DNA of 5,582 bases from Parcubacteria group bacterium GW2011_GWA1_47_8 (GTDB lineage: Bacteria; Patescibacteriota; Minisyncoccia; Phycocordibacterales; UBA1550). Made by a program: the position numbers and the translations under genes. This document shows positions 1-5,561 of this stretch, one piece after another; the stretch's first letter is position 1; every line of letters starts with the position of its first letter. Below the pieces are notes generated by a model. That model did no database searches. It saw nothing but the letters and a program-made list of their open reading frames with translations, and was not told the origin of the DNA. Location: assembly GCA_000996605.1 (NCBI GenBank), contig LCOP01000007.1, forward strand, positions 45,021 to 50,602, given 5' to 3'.

Positions 1-46
1 CGGGGGTGCGAAAAAGCGGGCATACGCCCGCTTTTTCGCACCCCCG
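1..46. terminator. Perfect 21-bp hairpin, bidirectional intrinsic terminator
   Basis: Bases 1-21 and 26-46 are exact reverse complements, separated by the 4-base loop ATAC. The inner stem is GC-rich (GCGGGC/GCCCGC) and is bounded by five A on one side and five T on the other. In either direction the RNA is therefore a GC hairpin followed by a U5 tract, which is the form of a rho-independent terminator. It starts 30 bases past the stop codon of the minus-strand PilX-like gene and should end the pilus operon. The symmetry suggests it may also serve a convergent plus-strand gene left of the window, which cannot be seen. Confidence 0.85.
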
Positions 47-76
47 CCCTAACAACTATCAACTAATGCCTACCCT

Positions 77-1897
77 TTACTGCACCTCCTTCCAGCTCTT
101 TACATTCCATCCACCACCAGGACCTGAAGAAAAATTTGTATCCGCAACACCTTGTTCATACTCAATCTCCGTATTATTATCAAGATTCAACTTATACCCC
201 ACCACGGCCTTGATCTCTCCGTTGTTTGAAAGGTTGATCATAGATTTTGTTGTATAAAATATCGCTCCACCAAGACCGTTTCCAAGATTTATTCCCGAAT
301 AATTCGGGGCACAATTCGAACCAGACCCTCCGTTGCACCCCTCTATTGTGGAGACGCTGAGAATATAACTCCCTGTCTGTCCTGAACCCGTAAATATCGC
401 GTTATTCCCCGCATCAATCCAGCCGTCTGCCACAATGACGCAACTGTCCGCGCCAAACGATACATCACATTTCACGGTGCCGTTATTTGAAATGTTGATA
501 TTCCCCATCACATACAACACTCCAGTCAACTTCAACGTGCGATTATTCGTCAATACTAAATCCCCCGTGATTTTCTTTGGTCCCAAAGAAAGCGTGCCTC
601 CACTAGAGATAACACAGCTAGCGACCCCTGAATCTCCGCAATTCCCCGTAATCGTACCGCCAGAAGCGGCATCTGTTCTCCATTGTTCAATATTTGCGTC
701 TGAAAGCGGCATGTTCATCGGCGAAGGATCCGGCTGGGACGTGTTGCATGCCTTGTTGTTTCCCGAGCCTGTCTGGCAATACGCAATACCATCAATCGTG
801 CTGTTATTAATAGTGTTTGCTCTTGCATTGCCGTTGACCGTTACGCTAGCAACGACTCCCGTACCACTCCCCAAATACGTTTTGAAACCAAGATCTCCCG
901 TGATGAGCGTCCATGACCCACCGGAAGACCAACTACTTTTATACTTCCCTACACCATTCCCTAAGCCATTATTACTATCACTACACCATGTAAAATAATT
1001 GCTTGCGTTCGTCCCTGTATCAAAAACAATCCAGTACGTCTGTCCACCAACAAGGTTTGCCGGTGAAGAAAACGACACGTCTATCCATCCGTAACTTGTG
1101 GTCACCGTAGCGGCAGACAAGGTGACGCTGGCAAGAGATGTCGTCTTCGGTGAGCCGCTATTGTCCTCGACAATCTTGATCGAAGGGTTCGAAGGAGATC
1201 CTGTTTTTTTCAAGTACAGACTAATTCGGGAAAGAGGCATGGTGTCAGATGGAACAAAGCTTTGAGCAAAATCTACCTGCGGACTTGTTTTTCCAACATC
1301 TTGATCAACGTTGCACACTATTGACCGCGCCTGCGTATCTTCCGTGACACTCGTCGCCACCGTTGCGTCGCCCGTGATGATTGCCCCGTTTGATCCCGTA
1401 ATGGGGCCGTTACTAAACACGTTCCCCGCTACTCCTCCACTTCCTTTTACTTTTGTATTATTCCCCATCACCAATCCTCCATCTCCAACTTGCGCACCAT
1501 AGGCAAAGTCAGCCCCTACTCCCGAGAGAATAGCGAGTTTTATATTACGATCATTCGTCGACACATCGCCTGACGCAACGATTTCTTTTTCCGTACTGCT
1601 TACATCGGTGACAGAGACCGAGACCGTTCCACCATTCAATGATGTCGTTTCTGGATTTGAGAGTTGCTTCCCTTTTTTAATCCGATAGAACGCGTCTTCA
1701 GTTCCAGACTCTGCGGTGTAGTATGAACTCTTTGATTGTATAAGCGCCTGTGCGCCTTTGAGGTCACGCACGACAGGGGACGCAGACCCCAGTACAATCG
1801 CAATGGAAACAATAAGAAAAAATAATACCATGAGAATAAGTGCCGCGCCGCGGTTTTTTTCTTTCATTGTTCCTAGGGTAGATTGAAGGTTATTCAT
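77..1897 (-). CDS. Large PilX/GspK-like minor pilin with extracellular beta-rich modules
   Basis: 606 residues, last gene of the pilus cluster. The N-terminus is basic (KEKNRG, 12-17), followed by a hydrophobic helix at about 18-39. Residues 61-73 (TAESGTEDAFYRI) match the 'AESG-x-EDAxYR' segment typical of PilX-type proteins. Cleavage after Gly17 would leave Leu at mature position 5 instead of the usual Glu, as in GspK tip subunits. About 205-343 reads as an inserted beta-sandwich-like module (AQSFVPSDTMPLSRISLYLK; YGWIDVSFSSP; GQTYWIVFDTGTN). About 350-581 has recurring 'NN-x-x-hydrophobic' turns (449-459, 469-478, 494-504, 556-565, 572-581), suggesting a beta-helix-like stack. Ten cysteines fall mostly in close pairs. 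Likely role (inference): pilus or pseudopilus tip subunit or adhesin outside the membrane. Met11 (ATG at 1867, preceded by AGGAA) is an attractive alternative start that gives a short basic leader. The ATG at 1897 lies 13 bases after the upstream stop and has only a weak AAAAGAA upstream. Confidence 0.88.
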   Translation of the reverse strand: MNNLQSTLGTMKEKNRGAALILMVLFFLIVSIAIVLGSASPVVRDLKGAQALIQSKSSYYTAESGTEDAFYRIKKGKQLSNPETTSLNGGTVSVSVTDVSSTEKEIVASGDVSTNDRNIKLAILSGVGADFAYGAQVGDGGLVMGNNTKVKGSGGVAGNVFSNGPITGSNGAIITGDATVATSVTEDTQARSIVCNVDQDVGKTSPQVDFAQSFVPSDTMPLSRISLYLKKTGSPSNPSIKIVEDNSGSPKTTSLASVTLSAATVTTSYGWIDVSFSSPANLVGGQTYWIVFDTGTNASNYFTWCSDSNNGLGNGVGKYKSSWSSGGSWTLITGDLGFKTYLGSGTGVVASVTVNGNARANTINNSTIDGIAYCQTGSGNNKACNTSQPDPSPMNMPLSDANIEQWRTDAASGGTITGNCGDSGVASCVISSGGTLSLGPKKITGDLVLTNNRTLKLTGVLYVMGNINISNNGTVKCDVSFGADSCVIVADGWIDAGNNAIFTGSGQTGSYILSVSTIEGCNGGSGSNCAPNYSGINLGNGLGGAIFYTTKSMINLSNNGEIKAVVGYKLNLDNNTEIEYEQGVADTNFSSGPGGGWNVKSWKEVQ

Positions 1898-1910
1898 AAT
1901 GTTAATTCTT

Positions 1911-2555
1911 TTAATACGTCCCTCTCAAAACGACCGTGGTGTAAAAATTGCGGGTTTTGGTGATGTTCGCTCGTGTCGCAGAGATCGTTGCCTCGACTTT
2001 GACCGCCTTTGTGTTTGTATTCGCGAGCTGTCGCACAATGAAACTCGTGACACTCGTACTCGAGGTCATAATCGCCCCTTGCGCCACTCCCCCCTCGCGA
2101 ATCTTTACCAACCCGTTTTCAACATAGAACTCAACCGTTGTGGTCGTACCTGCTGCGTCTCTGGTATCGAGGGTTAATCGACCGGGATTTGTGCCAAATG
2201 TGCTCGCCGCATTAATATCGTACGCACCGCGAACATCTCGCGTAATCCGCTCAAAAAGTGCCGTTGCAGAACTGTTAAGGTCGCGCGAAACTCGCAGGTC
2301 GGTAAACGCTCGTGTCATCAAAAGCGTAGAATTAATCGCAAGTACTCCAATGATTCCCAAGATTGCCGCGTAAATAACCATTTCAATGAGCGTAAACCCG
2401 CCTAAGTTTTTCGTTCCCCTCTTAAATTTCTCTGGAATTTTGGCAGATGAAAAATTTTGGCAAGTAAAACCCCAACGAGCAGAATTTTGAGAAAGACGAA
2501 CCCCATACGTTGGATTCCCTATTCCATATTCCATATTCTGTCTTTTATGCATCAT
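1911..2555 (-). CDS. GspJ/PilW-like minor pseudopilin with unusually long leader
   Basis: 214 residues from the ATG at 2555. The class III prepilin motif GG|FTLIEMVIYAAILG is clear: cleavage after the second Gly, Phe at +1, Glu at +5, then one membrane helix of about 23 residues. The stretch after it (SATALFERITRDVRGAYDI) resembles the GspJ/PilW amphipathic helix 1, and a beta-rich C-terminal domain follows (TTVEFYVENGLVKI; NFYTTVVLRG). The frame is open to a TTG at 2588, but that would overlap the previous gene by 32 bases. The ATG at 2555 sits one base after the upstream TAA (TAAtATGATG), so reinitiation or coupling is likely. No good Shine-Dalgarno sequence is visible. The leader is about 53 residues, far longer than the usual 5-25, and no ATG, GTG or TTG lies in frame close to the cleavage site. 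Role by family: minor pseudopilin in a tip complex with the H-, I- and K-like proteins. The paralogue call rests on position and helix 1. Confidence 0.85.
   Translation of the reverse strand: MMHKRQNMEYGIGNPTYGVRLSQNSARWGFTCQNFSSAKIPEKFKRGTKNLGGFTLIEMVIYAAILGIIGVLAINSTLLMTRAFTDLRVSRDLNSSATALFERITRDVRGAYDINAASTFGTNPGRLTLDTRDAAGTTTTVEFYVENGLVKIREGGVAQGAIMTSSTSVTSFIVRQLANTNTKAVKVEATISATRANITKTRNFYTTVVLRGTY
2436..2462. repeat. 10-bp direct repeat AATTTTGGCA in the GspJ-like leader
   Basis: AATTTTGGCA occurs at 2436-2445 and 2453-2462, within the DNA encoding the long leader just upstream of the cleavage site. It is AT-rich and short, so it is weak by itself. It adds to the impression that the leader DNA is made of repeat-like, unconstrained sequence. 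Confidence 0.4.
2514..2538. repeat. Tandem ATTCC heptads in the GspJ-like leader
   Basis: Three consecutive heptads ATTCCCT, ATTCCAT and ATTCCAT (2514-2534) plus ATTC. They are translated on the minus strand as MEYGIGN within the leader of the PilW/GspJ-like protein. Bases 2525-2539 (CATATTCCATATTCT) recur exactly at 3650-3664. Confidence 0.7.
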
Positions 2556-2556
2556 A

Positions 2557-3027
2557 TTAAAAAATGTTGACAAGGTATGTCTCGACAATTCGCGTCGTCG
2601 TCGCCGTATGGTCCCGCCAACTCACGGTCGTCGTAACTTTGCGTGTCCCCGTATCAAGCGTCCCTCCCGAAGAAACGACATCATCGTTCCCGTCACGGTA
2701 CACATCATCAAGACGAATCTTCCGTTCAAACAAACCGTCAACATATGTATTCGTGGTGCTTGTCGCCCAATTAGTGCCATCAAATGCGAGATAATACGTA
2801 GCTCCCGTTGCCGGAGCAGAAATGTTTGTCCAACTTGTATCGCGAAAAAATTTTGCCACCTCAAGACCTTCTTCAAGGAGGAGACTTGCTTGCACAACCT
2901 GCGCGGTTGAGTTGCTTACCCTCAGTGACTGTTGATAGTAAGCGGAAATACCGAGGAGCGACGTGGCGAGGACCGCGCTCCCAATAACAATTTCAATAAT
3001 GCCAAATCCACGATTCATGTACCTCAT
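2557..3027 (-). CDS. GspI/PilV-like minor pseudopilin
   Basis: 156 residues. Short leader MRYMNRG, then FGIIEIVIGSAVLATSLLG: cleavage after Gly7, Phe at +1, Glu at +5, one N-terminal membrane helix. This is a normal class III prepilin signal, unlike those of its two neighbours. The helix continues amphipathic (SLLLEEGLEVAKFFRDTSW, about 48-66), where the 'xxLExGLExAKxxRD' pattern is common in PilV/GspI-type pseudopilins. It is followed by a small Thr-rich beta domain ending TRIVETYLVNIF. Met4 is an alternative start, but its AGG lies only about 3 bases upstream, so Met1 is preferred. The gap to the previous stop is 34 bases, and the next start is one base past this stop. By family it should join the minor pseudopilin complex that primes filament assembly at the inner membrane. 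The assignment to I/PilV rather than a generic pseudopilin is moderate. Confidence 0.87.
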   Translation of the reverse strand: MRYMNRGFGIIEIVIGSAVLATSLLGISAYYQQSLRVSNSTAQVVQASLLLEEGLEVAKFFRDTSWTNISAPATGATYYLAFDGTNWATSTTNTYVDGLFERKIRLDDVYRDGNDDVVSSGGTLDTGTRKVTTTVSWRDHTATTTRIVETYLVNIF

Positions 3028-3061
3028 ATAATACCACTAAACAAACAGCAAGCGAAGGTTT

Positions 3062-3652
3062 TTAGCTCCCGCTCGCAATCCCCGTACCGACAATCGTGAT
3101 TGTTCTCGATTTCGCCGTATCACTTTTCACACGAACAACGATGGTACCGCCCTGTGATGTTTTCCCCGTCAATCGATCAAAGAGAACCTCGGCGCCACTA
3201 CCGGTGAGTGAAATAGACGAAATCTCAAGTGCGTTATCCAGAGGGACCACTTCGTTACTCACATCAGAACTTGAATATGTTGCGCCGCGATACCGCACAA
3301 TTTGCGCCGCTTCAAAATGAATGCCGTACTGATAGCCATTTTTTGCCGAGAGCGTATCTCCGCGTGCTTCCGAGAGAAGCGCGAGGATTTGCTCCGATGC
3401 AGTATCAAGGACTTTACTATTACGAAACCCAGAGAGCGACGTAGCAATGATACTGACAAGAATCGCGAGGATCCCCATGACAATGACAATTTCCAAAAGT
3501 GTCATCCCCTTCTTGGTAGAATTTGGCCTGCCCGCCACTGCGCATCGCTCCTCGATTGGAGTAGGTAGGCGATGGCAGGCGGGAATTTGGAATTTGGAAT
3601 CTAGGAAACTCCTTACTCTTTTCTGGGTTGATTTTTCTATTCTATGCTTCAT
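3062..3652 (-). CDS. GspH/FimT-like pseudopilin with long, repeat-derived leader
   Basis: 196 residues. The prepilin motif is KKG|MTLLEIVIVMGILAILV: cleavage after Gly49, Glu at +5, membrane helix about 50-72. The following helix (ILALLSEARGDTLSAKNG) and the YGIHFE strand resemble GspH/FimT proteins, whose helix ends in an 'LxEARxxAxxxxxxVxF'-type segment. The ATG at 3652 is preceded by a purine-rich AGGGGGAAGG about 13 bases upstream and lies 23 bases past the PilC stop. This start gives a 49-residue leader, and residues about 20-43 (KFQIPACHRLPTPIEERCAV and following) are the literal translation of a palindromic repeat (3527-3583). A GTG at 3538, with GGAG about 9 bases upstream, would give the ordinary 10-residue leader VAGRPNSTKKG after V39 is read as Met, so it may be the real start. 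The mature protein is about 147 residues and probably belongs to the pilus tip complex. Confidence 0.85.
   Translation of the reverse strand: MKHRIEKSTQKRVRSFLDSKFQIPACHRLPTPIEERCAVAGRPNSTKKGMTLLEIVIVMGILAILVSIIATSLSGFRNSKVLDTASEQILALLSEARGDTLSAKNGYQYGIHFEAAQIVRYRGATYSSSDVSNEVVPLDNALEISSISLTGSGAEVLFDRLTGKTSQGGTIVVRVKSDTAKSRTITIVGTGIASGS
3527..3583. repeat. Palindromic repeat element inside the GspH-like leader
   Basis: An imperfect inverted repeat. The left arm (3531-3548, CCCGCCACTGCGCATCGC) pairs with the right arm (3569-3583, GCGATGGCAGGCGGG) with a few bulges. An inner CTCC/GGAG stem (3548-3551 with 3558-3561) surrounds TCGATT. It is far more GC-rich than its flanks. The element is bordered by 8-base direct repeats GAATTTGG at 3519-3526 and 3583-3590. 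Its form resembles dispersed REP-like palindromes. It is translated in frame as residues about 24-43 of the GspH-like ORF if the ATG at 3652 is used. Confidence 0.65.
3583..3600. repeat. Short tandem heptad repeat (AATTTGG) next to the palindrome
   Basis: Two consecutive AATTTGG units (3584-3597) plus a partial third follow the palindrome. One further copy lies on its far side at 3520-3526. Read on the minus strand the unit is ATTCCAA, related to the ATTCCNT heptads at 2514-2534. Confidence 0.6.
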
Positions 3653-3664
3653 ATTCCATATTCT
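3650..3664. repeat. 15-bp direct repeat copy at the GspH-like start
   Basis: CATATTCCATATTCT here is identical to 2525-2539. It covers the ATG (3650-3652) and the 12 bases upstream of the GspH-like gene. The other copy lies just inside the beginning of the GspJ-like gene, so the same motif sits at the 5' ends of two pseudopilin genes of one operon. Confidence 0.7.
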
Positions 3665-3675
3665 ACCTTCCCCCT

Positions 3676-4893
3676 CTATATCCCGCTCATCACGCTATAC
3701 ATCGGCGTGATCATGGAGATCGCAAAGAACCCGACCCCGCCGCCGATAACGACCATGAGAATCGGCTCGATGATGGTGGTCATGTTCTTTGTCACCATAT
3801 CAACCTCGTTTTCAAAAAATACCGCCACATTCATAAGCATGTCGGTGAGTTTTCCCGTTTCTTCCCCTACTTCGATCATCTCTCCCACGAGCATAGGGTA
3901 AATATCCTCTCTTTCCTTGAACACCGAGGAGAGCGAGATGCCTTTTTGCACGCGCTCTCCGGCGGTAACGAGCACCTCTTTATAAAATGAATTCTGCACC
4001 ACGTCGCGCGTGATGCTGATCGCCTCGACCATGGAAACCCCTGACGAAAGGAGTGATGAGAGTGTGCGCGTCGTCTGTGCGGCATTTGACTGTTTGACGA
4101 GTGGGCCGATAATCGGGAGATAGAAAAGCCCTTTTTCAAAAAGACGATGCCCGCCTTTGGTGCGCAGTATCATTACGATAGCCGTCACCACCACGACAAC
4201 CAGCACAATCCCCAAGAGAAAATGATTGGAAAGAAAATCGCTCAAGCCGATAATGATCTTGGTGCTCGTGGGAAGATCTGCCGCAACCTCTTTAAACGTT
4301 GCGGTGAGTGTCGGCACCACATAGATGAACATGAGGGTGGCAATAATAACCATCGCAGAAAGCACCACCGTAGGGTAGATCATCGCGCCCTTGATCTTCT
4401 TTTTGAGCGTATTGCTTTTTTCAACTTGATCTCCCACAATCTTGAGTGATTGCGAAAGGCTTCCTGATTCTTCTCCCGCGCGCACCATCGACACAAATAG
4501 CGGCGAAAAGATCGCAGGTGCCTTTGCCATGCCACTGCTCATCGTATTGCCCTTGCTAATGTCTTCGGAAAGCGAGTGGAGTACATCTTTAAACTTTTGA
4601 TTCTTTGTTTGACGCTCAAGGATAAGGAGCGCGCGTGAAAGCGAAAGCCCCGCACCCATCATCGCACTCAAATTGTGACAGAAATCAATCAGCTCTTGCG
4701 CTTTGACCCGTGAGAACATTTTGTTGAATACTCCCATGAGCGAAAGCCCCCCCTCCTTGAGCTCTTTCACGGAAACAATATTTTTCCCTGTAGCGCGAAG
4801 CTCGGAGGCAAGCGTAAACCGATCGCGAGAATCCGCGGTCCCTTCTGTTTCGGTCCCATCTGCCTCTTTTGCTTTATAAGAAAATTTTGGCAT
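3676..4893 (-). CDS. pilC: Type IV pilus / type II secretion platform protein PilC/GspF
   Basis: 405 residues, full length for PilC/GspF. The N-terminus MPKFSYKAKEADG is the usual start of the family. Two T2SSF domains are visible, at about 66-193 (FCHNLSAMMGAGLSLSRALL ... MVRAGEESGSL) and about 269-391 (TRTLSSLLSSGVSMVEAISI ... MIEVGEETGKL). The paired 'GEExGxL' motifs mark the internal duplication. Membrane segments are predicted by eye at about 169-194, 223-243 and 374-398. In the inner membrane this protein couples the assembly ATPase to pilin insertion. It is the first gene of the minor-pseudopilin cluster. The ATPase gene that often precedes it is absent here, because the upstream gene is an unrelated hypothetical. 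The start at 4893 has only a weak GAAAG upstream. A GspF name would be equally valid, since the sequence alone does not separate pilus from secretion use. Confidence 0.95.
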   Translation of the reverse strand: MPKFSYKAKEADGTETEGTADSRDRFTLASELRATGKNIVSVKELKEGGLSLMGVFNKMFSRVKAQELIDFCHNLSAMMGAGLSLSRALLILERQTKNQKFKDVLHSLSEDISKGNTMSSGMAKAPAIFSPLFVSMVRAGEESGSLSQSLKIVGDQVEKSNTLKKKIKGAMIYPTVVLSAMVIIATLMFIYVVPTLTATFKEVAADLPTSTKIIIGLSDFLSNHFLLGIVLVVVVVTAIVMILRTKGGHRLFEKGLFYLPIIGPLVKQSNAAQTTRTLSSLLSSGVSMVEAISITRDVVQNSFYKEVLVTAGERVQKGISLSSVFKEREDIYPMLVGEMIEVGEETGKLTDMLMNVAVFFENEVDMVTKNMTTIIEPILMVVIGGGVGFFAISMITPMYSVMSGI

Positions 4894-4904
4894 TGCTTTC
4901 GCTT

Positions 4905-4913
4905 AGTATATCA
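4905..4913 (-). promoter_or_regulatory. Possible extended -10 promoter of the pilus operon
   Basis: The minus strand reads TGATATACT, an extended -10 pattern (TGn plus TATACT). No convincing -35 hexamer is found 16-18 bases upstream. Transcription would begin near 4898, only about five bases before the pilC ATG at 4893, so the message would be nearly leaderless. It could also be a chance match, because the 96-base gap is AT-rich. Confidence 0.3.
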
Positions 4914-4969
4914 GACAAAGACGAACCAAGATATTAAAAAGTTGTGGATAGGCACTACGTTTTAAAACA

Positions 4970-4983
4970 TGTGCAGAAGCACA
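4970..4983 (-). terminator. Weak terminator-like hairpin after the hypothetical gene
   Basis: On the minus strand TGTGC-TTCT-GCACA forms a 5-bp stem, followed two bases later by TTTT. It starts seven bases past the stop of the right-hand gene. The stem is short and the T run is only four, so it may not terminate. The T run is part of a perfect 10-bp palindrome GTTTTAAAAC at 4959-4968. If it works, it separates the hypothetical gene from the pilus operon. Confidence 0.3.
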
Positions 4984-4989
4984 GAGGCT

Positions 4990-5493
4990 CTAAGCGTCCT
5001 TGCGGGTACGAAACACGAACCCACGGCTAGCACTCCACCCGTCCAAAGGCTTCGCGTCGAACGTGTTGATCCAGAGACCAGAGTCGTCACTGCTCAGGCT
5101 GAACACGAACGGGTCGCCACCACGGTCGGCGATTTGCTTCATAGCAATTAGTAAGTAACCATTCCCTGAATATGACGAGCGCAACGCCGGTCCAACTTCA
5201 GGTGGACAGAGCTCGAGGCCAAGTTCTTCTGCTCGTTTGTAAATTTCGTCTGTCGTTGCACCATTTGGGAAACCGAGACCTCCAACCGTTACGCGTACGA
5301 GGTCAATATTTTCAATGTTTTTTGAAGTCGTGAAGTCTTCACTTTCGAGTAATTGATTTGCGTATGCTCCAATTTGTATTTTTTGATCAGTGAGTTGGGT
5401 CTTGTATTCCTCTGCTGTTTTTCCGCCGATTTTTGTTTCAAGTATTTTAATCTTTCCTTCGGGAAATGAGGTGTATATGTGTTCACTTTGAAT
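4990..5493 (-). CDS. Conserved hypothetical protein without an in-frame ATG start
   Basis: A continuous minus-strand frame runs from just after a TAG at 5524-5526 to the TAG at 4990-4992 (177 codons). It has no ATG, GTG or TTG near its beginning; the first internal ATG (5115) gives only the C-terminal part. Recognisable segments, in order: IQSEHIYTSFPEGKIKI, ETKIGGKTAEEYKTQL, DLVRVTVGGLGFPNGATT, YKRAEELGLELCPPEVGP, YLLIAMKQIADRGGDPFVFS, GFVFRTRK. From memory this pattern (EELGLxLCPxExGP ... IAMKxIxDxxGxPxVFxL ... FVFRxRK at the end) is a recurrent hypothetical family in Parcubacteria-type genomes; I know no function for it. No membrane segment or signal peptide is visible, so it is probably cytoplasmic. 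The chosen start is ATT at 5493, seven bases after GGGAG (5501-5505), analogous to AUU in infC. The alternative is a frameshift joining the ATGs at 5522/5516. Whether the gene is intact or broken at its 5' end is unresolved. Confidence 0.72.
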   Translation of the reverse strand: MQSEHIYTSFPEGKIKILETKIGGKTAEEYKTQLTDQKIQIGAYANQLLESEDFTTSKNIENIDLVRVTVGGLGFPNGATTDEIYKRAEELGLELCPPEVGPALRSSYSGNGYLLIAMKQIADRGGDPFVFSLSSDDSGLWINTFDAKPLDGWSASRGFVFRTRKDA

Positions 5494-5500
5494 TACGAAA

Positions 5501-5513
5501 CTCCCTTTCTCCT
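5501..5513 (-). promoter_or_regulatory. Two purine-rich ribosome-binding-like sites of the hypothetical gene
   Basis: The minus strand carries AGGAG (5509-5513) and GGGAG (5501-5505). GGGAG is seven bases ahead of the in-frame ATT at 5493, an ideal spacing. AGGAG has no usable start codon at normal distance in any frame. These sites are the main argument for translation starting at the ATT. Confidence 0.4.
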
Positions 5514-5528
5514 CATTTTCATACTACA

Positions 5529-5561
5529 ATAGTAAAGGGCACCGTAGGTGCCCTTTACTAT
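5529..5561. promoter_or_regulatory. Perfect 15-bp hairpin upstream of the hypothetical gene
   Basis: Bases 5529-5543 pair exactly with 5547-5561 around the loop GTA; the stem core is AAAGGGCACC/GGTGCCCTTT. It lies just upstream of the right-hand minus-strand gene. No run of T follows on either strand, so it is not a standard intrinsic terminator. It could be the end of an upstream gene outside the window, a 5'-UTR structure, or an inverted-repeat protein binding site. A TATACT box at 5569-5574 (minus) would place a transcription start near its right edge, putting the hairpin at the very 5' end of the message. Confidence 0.6.

Noticed and set aside
435..998. 187-residue plus-strand open frame
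   Set aside because: It lies antisense inside the PilX-like gene, has no recognisable motif, and has Pro/Leu-rich composition typical of a complement shadow.
2556..2588. Upstream TTG-initiated start for the GspJ-like gene
   Set aside because: The TTG at 2588 would overlap the PilV-like gene by 32 bases. ATGATG just after that gene's stop is the simpler start.
2514..3664. CRISPR-like array from the repeated ATTCC motifs
   Set aside because: Units are 7 bases, directly tandem, and only two loci exist. There are no spacers of uniform length and no cas genes.
4147..4449. 100-residue His/Arg-rich plus-strand frame
   Set aside because: It is antisense to the membrane-segment codons of pilC, and the His/Asn/Arg richness is an artefact of reading them in reverse.
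5289..5486. 65-residue minus-strand frame starting with GTG
   Set aside because: It overlaps the family-like coding frame in another register. Its translation (Lys/Gln-rich, NTYTPHFPKERLKYL) shows no protein-family signal.
77..5493. Recoded TGA (as in Gracilibacteria/SR1)
   Set aside because: All genes use TAA or TAG stops and none needs an in-frame TGA to stay open, so the window gives no evidence for recoding.
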